From: Deinococcus seoulensis
GTDB lineage: Bacteria; Deinococcota; Deinococci; Deinococcales; Deinococcaceae
Direction: 5' to 3'
DNA length: 64,000 nt
Assembly: GCF_014648115.1 (NCBI RefSeq)
Contig: NZ_BMQM01000015.1
Span: 1 to 64,000, forward strand
The position numbers and the translations under genes are program-made. Position 1 is the stretch's first letter; each line of letters begins with the position of its first letter. Positions 59,021 to 64,000 of the stretch are shown piece by piece. Under the pieces are notes generated by a model, which saw only the letters and a program-made list of their open reading frames with translations, did no database searches and was not told the origin of the DNA.

Positions 59021-59113
59021 ATCTTCTTCGCCCTGCACGGCACCACCACCAGTGTTCGCATGTTCCGGTCAGTTTGACCCGCGTTCTGCTCCGTCACCAC
59101 CTACCATGACCTG

Positions 59114-59566
59114 GTGTCCGACGACCACGACCGGAAACGGGCCCTGCTCCTCGAGTGGCTCACCACCCATGACGCCCACCGCGTCGCCCTGCACGACGGC
59201 GGCAAGGTCGAGTCGGTGCGGATCTTGATGCGCCTGCGCGCCGCCCTGCCCAATCCCGAGGAGAGTGTCTACATCCTCGTCCGCCGGGACGCGCCCACGA
59301 TGCCGATCTACGTCGGCCGCGCCGCTCAGCCCGTGAGCCGCTGGAAGGGTCACCTGCGGAGCCTGCTGGAGTCCACGTCCCGCGCGGACGCCTGGCGTGC
59401 CCACTTCCAGCACGATCTCGACCTGTACGTCGTGCCCGTCACGGCCATGCAGGGGCCGCCCATCCCCGGCTTCCCGGTCACGGTCGGTGCCGTGGAAGCG
59501 CAGCTGATCAGTCTGGCGCAGGACACCAGTCCGGCGCTGCTCAACCGTGAAGGAGTCCGGCGATGA
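59114..59566 (+). CDS. GIY-YIG nuclease-like protein 1
   Basis: This encodes 150 residues from GTG. VYILVRRDAPTMPIYVGRA (52-70) supplies the two-strand GIY-YIG signature (VYI...IYVG), Arg76 follows in the next helix, and Glu128 with LLN (142-144) closes the fold in the order expected of the family. The metal-binding Glu and catalytic Tyr/Arg seem intact. GIY-YIG proteins are homing, repair or restriction nucleases. It overlaps a second GIY-YIG-like gene by four bases, an unusual tandem arrangement. Confidence 0.7.
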   Translation: MSDDHDRKRALLLEWLTTHDAHRVALHDGGKVESVRILMRLRAALPNPEESVYILVRRDAPTMPIYVGRAAQPVSRWKGHLRSLLESTSRADAWRAHFQHDLDLYVVPVTAMQGPPIPGFPVTVGAVEAQLISLAQDTSPALLNREGVRR

Positions 59567-60192
59567 TTCACCTGCCCGAGTGGCTGGCCCAGCAGGAGCA
59601 GCACCTGACCCCGCTCTTCGAGACGGCTGGGGACGGCCTGAGCGTGAACACGCACCTGCGCGGCAAGGAGAAGAATCGGCTGACCCTGACCCGTCACCCC
59701 AGCTTCGACGCAGCGATGATCGGGATGGTCACGGCGGGACTGGCGGAGGAGGACTGGCAGGGCTTCCTGTACGTCATGCACACCGGGGAAGGGAACGACC
59801 TGACGCCCCGGTACATCGGCAAGGCGGAGAAGAAGGGCATCACGAATCCGGTGAGTGCCAACCTCATCCGGATCGCCTCGAACCACGACAAGTTCGGGCG
59901 CTGGGGGTACAACAAGGCGTACCACGTCGGGGAACTCAGTCACGCCGTGCTCGGGGAGGCGTTCAGGCCGGGGCGCGCCCCGGGGAAGTACCACCGCTGG
60001 GCGGCGGCGCTGTTCGAGACGCTGGAGCCCCCGAAGCTGCAGCTGCCGGTGTCGATGTCACTGATTCCTTGGTGGGACGGCCTGCGGGGACCGTCGGGGA
60101 TGATCGGGAGTCTGGCGGCGGTGGAGTACGAGTTGATTGCCCTGGCCGCCGCGGCCTACCCGGAGGCGCTCCTCAACGTCCAGGGAAGGTAA
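59563..60192 (+). CDS. GIY-YIG nuclease-like protein 2
   Basis: This encodes 209 residues. GFLYVMHTGEGNDLTPRYIG (67-86) matches the LYV...RYIGK core, followed by a longer insertion (NHDKFGRWGYNKAYHVGELSH), AVEYELIALAAAAYPEALLN, with Glu188/190 and Asn205 in the closing positions as in protein 1. It has an additional N-terminal ~65 residues. Together with protein 1 it may form a heteromeric nuclease. No methyltransferase or modification gene is adjacent. Confidence 0.65.
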   Translation: MIHLPEWLAQQEQHLTPLFETAGDGLSVNTHLRGKEKNRLTLTRHPSFDAAMIGMVTAGLAEEDWQGFLYVMHTGEGNDLTPRYIGKAEKKGITNPVSANLIRIASNHDKFGRWGYNKAYHVGELSHAVLGEAFRPGRAPGKYHRWAAALFETLEPPKLQLPVSMSLIPWWDGLRGPSGMIGSLAAVEYELIALAAAAYPEALLNVQGR

Positions 60193-60281
60193 TGTGCTTG
60201 GTGCGATTGTGCCCTTCGGAATCCTGTGTACAAGAGTGTATATGAGGTAGGTGTGATCAGAACCAGCCTATCCAGATCTGA

Positions 60282-60410
60282 CTAAGTACACTGCGTTTAT
60301 CTTGTAGATAAACCGCGCGGAGCGCGTAGCAGAGGAAGTACGTTGAAGCGGGAATGGAGAGGTTCCGGCGCCTTCCCGGAATCTCGCAATGTTAGCTTCG
60401 ATGTACTTAA
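60282..60410 (+). repeat. 129-bp hairpin-rich repeat (family 2) copy 5
   Basis: This copy is bordered by CTAA (60282-60285) and TTAA (60407-60410) and is nearly the same as copies 3 and 4. Confidence 0.85.
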
Positions 60411-60786
60411 CAAGCAAAGTGACCTCCGCGTTCCAGCTCGACCAGAGCATGCGCAGTGGTCGCCAGGGCTCATGCAAGTGCAGTACGGAGGCCGACCCTG
60501 AGTCTCCGGACAAACCAGACATGCTGTTGCGTCAAAGCAGCCAGCGCAGCCAGGGAGCGCAACATAAGGATTGGTCAGGCAATTCGCCCATCCTGGATAA
60601 GGGGGGGGAGAAACAGATTGATCCTGCAGGACTGAAAGCCGTCATTCGGGCGCGGCAAGCAGTGACCAGGCGTGGTGCCGGTAGCCCTGCGCACAGGCTA
60701 CCCGGTGCGCCCTTGATCATGGTCTCGATGTTTTCCTCGTGGTCATCGCTGCGTGCGCCGTGTCCCGCCGTACGGTAGCGTGCGGC
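60411..60786. other. intergenic region without supported gene
   Basis: I see no credible gene here; a 129-codon open frame starts inside the repeat and has poor composition. Near the right end, CGTACGGTAGCGTGCGGC precedes the next ATG and may hold a leaderless -10 box. Confidence 0.45.
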
Positions 60787-61080
60787 ATGCCCACCGAAGA
60801 CGCCCCTGATGACCTGATGCTGCACCCGTCGTTCGTCACCGTGGACGGCCTCGAAGGCCACCTCGCCCGCGTGGAACTCCCGGACGGCACCACCGAGGAC
60901 TGGCCCCTGGCCAGTCTGCCCCCCGGCGTCAGGGAAGGCGACGTGATCCGCCTGACCGTCCACGGCGGCGACCTCGAAGCGGAGATCGACCATGCCCAGA
61001 CCCGCGACCGCCTCACGGCCGCGCAGGCGGGCATGGACGCCCTGAACGCCGGGGCACCCACCGGCGACGTGGAGCTGTGA
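60787..61080 (+). CDS. DUF3006 family protein
   Basis: This encodes 97 residues. VTVDGLEGHLARVELPDGTTEDWPLASLPPGVREGDVIRLTV is the DUF3006 beta-barrel pattern: D...G..A.ve..dG....p...LP...keGDvv. DUF3006 genes are regularly found beside ComEC-like MBL hydrolases, as here, where the stop overlaps the next GTG start. Its molecular role is unknown. Cytoplasmic, no signal peptide. Confidence 0.8.
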   Translation: MPTEDAPDDLMLHPSFVTVDGLEGHLARVELPDGTTEDWPLASLPPGVREGDVIRLTVHGGDLEAEIDHAQTRDRLTAAQAGMDALNAGAPTGDVEL

Positions 61081-62096
61081 AGCGCGCCCTGTGCCTGCTG
61101 GCCCTCAGCCTGGGACTGGCGCACGCGCAGCGCGCGCCCGCCGGGGTCCTCACCATCCGCTTCCTGGACGTCGGGCAGGGCGACGCGGTGCTGATCACCA
61201 GTCCTGAGGGCAAGAGTGTCCTGTACGACGGGGGCCGCAGTGAAAGCCGGATGCGGGAACTCATCCGCCAGTACGACGTGCCCTCCCTGGACCTGATCGC
61301 CGCCAGTCACGGGGACGCCGACCACATCACCGGGCTGATCCCGGCCGCGGCACTGTTCAAGCCGCGTTTTTTCCTGAACAACGGCGTGGCGGCCACCACG
61401 CAGACCTGGGCGAAACTCACCAACATCCTGAAGCTCGCGGGCACCCAGGGTCTCCCCGCCCGGAACCAGGTCCTGAACCTGGGCAGCGTGCGGCTCACGG
61501 TGCTGCCCCCACCGGCTGGCATGCCAGCCGGTGACCAGAACCTCAACAGCGTCGGCCTGATCGTGCAGTACGGGTCGTTCCGTGCGCTGCTGACCGGGGA
61601 CAGTGAGACGGAGCAGACCCGTGCGTGGCTGCGGACCCTTCCGGGCGGGACGCTGGGGCCGGTGGACGTGTACAAGAGCATTCATCACGGCGCGGCGAAC
61701 GGAGACAGCGCCGCGTGGCTGGCGGCCGTGCAGCCCCGGAACGTGGTGGTGAGCGTGGGCCCGAACAACTACGGGCATCCGACGAGTACGGCCCTGAACC
61801 TGTACCGCAAGGTCGGGGCCAACGTGTTCCGCACGGACCTCCAGGGCACCGTGACGGTGACCGTGCAACCCGGCGGTGCGTACCGCATCACCACGGAGAA
61901 GGGCACGGCCACGCCAGCCGCTGTTCCGGTCAAACCGGCGCCCACGCCCGCGCCGGTGGTCCCGGCCGCACCAGCGAACGTGACCTACGCGAACTGCGCG
62001 GCCGTCCGCGCCGCCGGGAAGTCACCGCTGCTGCGCGGTCAACCCGGGTACAGCACCAAGCTCGACCGGGACGGGGACGGCCGCGCCTGCGAGTGA
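61077..62096 (+). CDS. exported ComEC-like MBL hydrolase with Excalibur domain
   Basis: This encodes 339 residues from GTG. A signal peptide (KRALCLLALSLGLAHAQ) precedes the ComEC/Rec2-type metallo-beta-lactamase domain: LDVGQGDAVLI (30-40), SHGDADHITGL (77-87) with the H-x-D-x-D-H metal set, LLTGDSE and HHGAANGDS. A proline/alanine linker leads to a C-terminal Excalibur calcium-binding motif, YANCAAVRAAG...DRDGDGRACE. Such secreted enzymes are likely extracellular nucleases. Translationally coupled to DUF3006. An adjacent broken SH3 gene seems to carry the start of a similar Excalibur domain. Confidence 0.85.
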   Translation: MKRALCLLALSLGLAHAQRAPAGVLTIRFLDVGQGDAVLITSPEGKSVLYDGGRSESRMRELIRQYDVPSLDLIAASHGDADHITGLIPAAALFKPRFFLNNGVAATTQTWAKLTNILKLAGTQGLPARNQVLNLGSVRLTVLPPPAGMPAGDQNLNSVGLIVQYGSFRALLTGDSETEQTRAWLRTLPGGTLGPVDVYKSIHHGAANGDSAAWLAAVQPRNVVVSVGPNNYGHPTSTALNLYRKVGANVFRTDLQGTVTVTVQPGGAYRITTEKGTATPAAVPVKPAPTPAPVVPAAPANVTYANCAAVRAAGKSPLLRGQPGYSTKLDRDGDGRACE

Positions 62097-62240
62097 CCGG
62101 TTTGCGGACCTGGGAATCGCTGGTGTAACCGGCTCTGCATCACTGCATGTATGTGCAGGCTGGTCCGAAATGTGTGTTTTTTCGCAGTCTGGGCGGCAAA
62201 TCTGCACTTTCAGGGTTGCTTGATATGACAGGATCTCTGC

Positions 62241-62424
62241 GTGAAAATTTTGAAGCAAGCCATTCTCCTTGTATCCGTCCTATGCTGCATCAGCGCTACT
62301 CTCGCTGACGCAGGACGCGTGAGCGTACGAGGGTACTTCCGTAAAGATGGAACGTATGTACGGGGGTATACTCGGTCCTCTCCGAGTGGCGGCGGTTACA
62401 GCGGCGGTAGTAGTGGCTATATAG
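62241..62424 (+). pseudogene. exported SH3-domain protein gene, 5' part (split by IS4-type element)
   Basis: From GTG at 62241 the frame gives a signal peptide (MKILKQAILLVSVLCCISATLA), a motif VSVRGYFRKDGTYVRGYTRS typical of small exported proteins, and a glycine/serine linker. It is cut at GGCTATATAG (62415-62424), the left target duplication of the insertion element. The remainder continues in frame after the second copy of this 10-mer at 63697. Confidence 0.8.
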
Positions 62425-62453
62425 CTGACCGCCTGACAGAAATTATGAGAAAG

Positions 62454-62470
62454 CGTCCCCGGTAGGGGAC
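62454..62470 (+). terminator. hairpin at the left end of the IS
   Basis: GTCCCC and GGGGAC flank a GGTA loop, followed by ACTTTCTGTTT. It lies between the left end and the transposase start. Such hairpins block read-through or ribosome access from outside transcripts and keep transposition low. Confidence 0.55.
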
Positions 62471-62481
62471 ACTTTCTGTTT

Positions 62482-63678
62482 GTGAAGACCGAAAATGCCA
62501 CCGGGGACGCCTCACGACTCTACCAAGCCATCCTCCCTCATCTCCAGGGTGCCCTGTGGAACGACGTCCGCAACGTCCATACCCTCGCCTGGATGGTCAC
62601 GGGAATGCTGCTCTCCAGGCGCAGCACACCCTCCTTCTGGCTCCCTCACGTCCACTCCCGCGCAGCGTTCGCGCAGAGCACCGAACGCCGCTTTCGACGC
62701 TGGTTAGGCAATAAGCACCTTCACCCGAGCCTGCTCTACGGTCCGATCATCACCCGCGCACTCCGCGAGTGGGGCCAGGACACCCTGGTCCTCGCCCTGG
62801 ATACCAGCGTCCTGTTCGAGAAATTCTGCCTCATCCGGGTATCCGTCCTCTTCCGGGGGCGGGCTGTTCCACTGGTGTCCCGGGTACTCGAGCATTCCAG
62901 TGCCCAGGTCGATACGGACGAATTGCTCCCCGTGCTCGCAGAAGCCAAAGGTCTCCTGGACTTCGTGGGAATCCGTCAGGTCCGCCTGCTGGCGGACCGG
63001 GGTTTCTGCGACACCGACCTGATGGCATGGCTCCAGCACTGCGGATGGACCTACCGCATCCGTATCAAATCCACCCTGATCCTCAGCACGCCAGACGGGC
63101 AGCGCCTCTGCAAGATCGGCGATGTGAAACTCCAACCGAGGGAAACGGCCTGCTTTCACCATGTGCGTCTGACCGGACGGCAATTTGGGCCGGTGCACGT
63201 CGTTCTGGGTCGTCCATCAGACGACCCAGAGCAATGGCAGGTGGTGAGCAACGAGCCCACCAGCGTGGAAACCTTTGGCGAGTACGGCGAGCGTTTTCAG
63301 ATCGAGGAAGGGTTTCTGGACGAGAAAAGCGGCCTGTTCGAGCTGGAAGCGTCCAAACTGCGGGATGTGAAAAGCCTGGAACGGCTGGTCATGGTGATCT
63401 CGGTGGCGACGTTGCTGCTGGTGTCCGAGGGGCTGGACGTGGTGGAGCGTGGGGATCGACGACGCGTCGATCCCCACTGGCAGCGCGGATTGAGCTACCT
63501 GAAGATTGGGCACAAAGCGATGAGCTACGCGCTGAGTCGAGGTCAGAGGTTCTTCAGAACCCTGAGATTGCGGGGCGGCCCGGACCCCGAGCCACCGAAA
63601 CCCAGAAAACGCGACCAGCCGTCCTCGTTGGACTCGCTCAAGAACGGCTGGCACGTTAGTTTTCACTTCATCTCATAA
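62482..63678 (+). CDS. IS4-family DDE transposase
   Basis: This encodes 398 residues from GTG. Catalytic residues are complete: Asp107 (LALDTS), Asp172 (LLADRGF) and Glu275, within the YREK signature Tyr268, Arg271, Glu275, Lys282 ([17 protein letters not shown]). The protein performs cut-and-paste transposition. Its coding sequence contains a long perfect hairpin near its 3' end. It is the only clearly active transposase in the window. Confidence 0.95.
   Translation: MKTENATGDASRLYQAILPHLQGALWNDVRNVHTLAWMVTGMLLSRRSTPSFWLPHVHSRAAFAQSTERRFRRWLGNKHLHPSLLYGPIITRALREWGQDTLVLALDTSVLFEKFCLIRVSVLFRGRAVPLVSRVLEHSSAQVDTDELLPVLAEAKGLLDFVGIRQVRLLADRGFCDTDLMAWLQHCGWTYRIRIKSTLILSTPDGQRLCKIGDVKLQPRETACFHHVRLTGRQFGPVHVVLGRPSDDPEQWQVVSNEPTSVETFGEYGERFQIEEGFLDEKSGLFELEASKLRDVKSLERLVMVISVATLLLVSEGLDVVERGDRRRVDPHWQRGLSYLKIGHKAMSYALSRGQRFFRTLRLRGGPDPEPPKPRKRDQPSSLDSLKNGWHVSFHFIS
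63449..63477 (+). other. perfect 13-bp hairpin inside the transposase gene
   Basis: GTGGGGATCGACG (63449-63461), an ACG loop and its exact complement (63465-63477) form a very stable stem within the region encoding [13 protein letters not shown]. It may modulate transcription or translation of the transposase, or reflect selection at protein level for this segment. Confidence 0.6.
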
Positions 63679-63696
63679 AATCTGTCAGGCGGTCAG

Positions 63697-64000
63697 GGCT
63701 ATATAGGCAGCTCAACAAGCACTTACTCAAGTCTTGCCGCACCATCATTTGGCGCCCGCGCTGTAACGACAAGCAACCTGAATCTAAGACAGAGTGCGAC
63801 AACTACTTCTCGCGTCATCAAGCAATTACCTAGAGGCAGCATGGTGACCATCCAATCATGCACAGGCGGATGGTGCCGCGTGGACTATGGTCGTCTGTAT
63901 GGTTTTGTTTCACAAAACTTCCTACAGGTGATTACTTCGCAAGCACCTCGACCGGTTGTGAGTGCTAGCCCTTCCAATGTGTATTACAGCCGTTGCGCTG
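63697..64000 (+). pseudogene. exported SH3-domain protein gene, 3' part (runs off the window)
   Basis: Reading on from GGCTATATAG in the same frame gives GSSTSTYSSLAAPSFGARAV, then a complete bacterial SH3 domain (TSNLNLRQSATTTSRVIKQL, PRGSMVTIQSCTGGWCRVDY, GRLYGFVSQNFLQV). The last residues SPSNVYYSRCA resemble the first part of the Excalibur motif in the adjacent MBL protein (NVTYANCAAVRAAG). So the original gene coded for an exported SH3 plus Excalibur protein. It continues beyond base 64000. Confidence 0.8.

Larger units (their letters stand above)
62425..63696 (+). mobile_element. complete IS4-family insertion sequence
   Basis: The 1272-bp element begins CTGACCGCCTGACAGA and ends with its inverted complement (TCTGTCAGGCGGTCAG). 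A 10-bp direct repeat GGCTATATAG flanks it on both sides (62415-62424 and 63697-63706). One gene inside encodes an intact transposase. A hairpin lies just before the gene. The perfect duplication implies a recent insertion. Confidence 0.95.

Noticed and set aside
60389..60778. 129-codon frame after repeat copy 5
   Set aside because: Starts inside the repeat, has mixed composition and no ribosome site or motif.

Overview
This window looks like part of a large Deinococcus plasmid or second replicon. The DNA is GC-rich, several genes appear leaderless (a -10 box 6-8 nt before the start codon), and many proteins have signal peptides, lipoboxes or SLH/outer-membrane features of the Deinococcus envelope. 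A plasmid maintenance region is present: deviant-Walker ParA, a ribbon-helix-helix partner, a ParB-domain protein, a PrimPol-type replication protein and two tyrosine recombinases. I saw no rRNA, tRNA or CRISPR array.

Layout. 1-2500: an overlapping operon (acyltransferase, DUF7007-like protein, two small ORFs) and an unknown gene. 2500-3000: IS5-type remnant. 3080-8210: secreted/envelope operon ending in an SLH plus beta-barrel protein. 8290-13240: small DNA-related genes and an AT-richer island with two lipoproteins. 13260-24830: a VirB/Trb-like type IV secretion gene set. VirB10-like and two small ATPases are on the minus strand; pilin, VirB3, VirB4, TrbJ/VirB5, VirB6/TrbL, a PLD-like relic, a membrane protein and a SpoIIIAA/Ycf45-like ATPase are on the plus strand. 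24975-31400: membrane proteins, an M3 peptidase, a tiny exported peptide gene, a TPR-like protein and hypotheticals. 31600-42010: Fic/VbhA, WD40 and Sel1 proteins, XerC-like recombinase with VapBC, a divergent VapBC paralogue with a degenerate PIN, and a second acyltransferase. 42360-52805: lipoprotein, integrase, ParA/RHH, ParB-like and PrimPol region. 53236-55908: caspase-like protease plus alpha/beta hydrolase. 56000-60200: DUF7007 pseudogene, ArdC-like protein with an acidic partner, and tandem GIY-YIG proteins. 60787-64000: DUF3006 plus an exported ComEC-like MBL enzyme, then an SH3-domain gene split by a complete IS4-family element with a 10-bp target duplication.

Three repeat systems tie the window together. 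Ten full and two partial copies of a ~134-bp MITE-like element (ends TACGGA.../...TCCGTA) usually sit between 3-bp TNA direct repeats, often at stop codons. Five copies of a ~129-bp hairpin-rich element have YTAR-type ends. Seven copies of a ~22-bp palindrome (half-site ACCAGTAAAAC) lie at parA, the parB-like gene, the ardC-like gene and other promoters, suggesting one plasmid-encoded regulon or a dispersed centromere. Two of these promoters are preceded by a duplicated ~690-bp non-coding segment.

Most functional calls come from motif recognition by eye. Coordinates and motifs are read directly from the sequence; family names are from memory and no database was searched.
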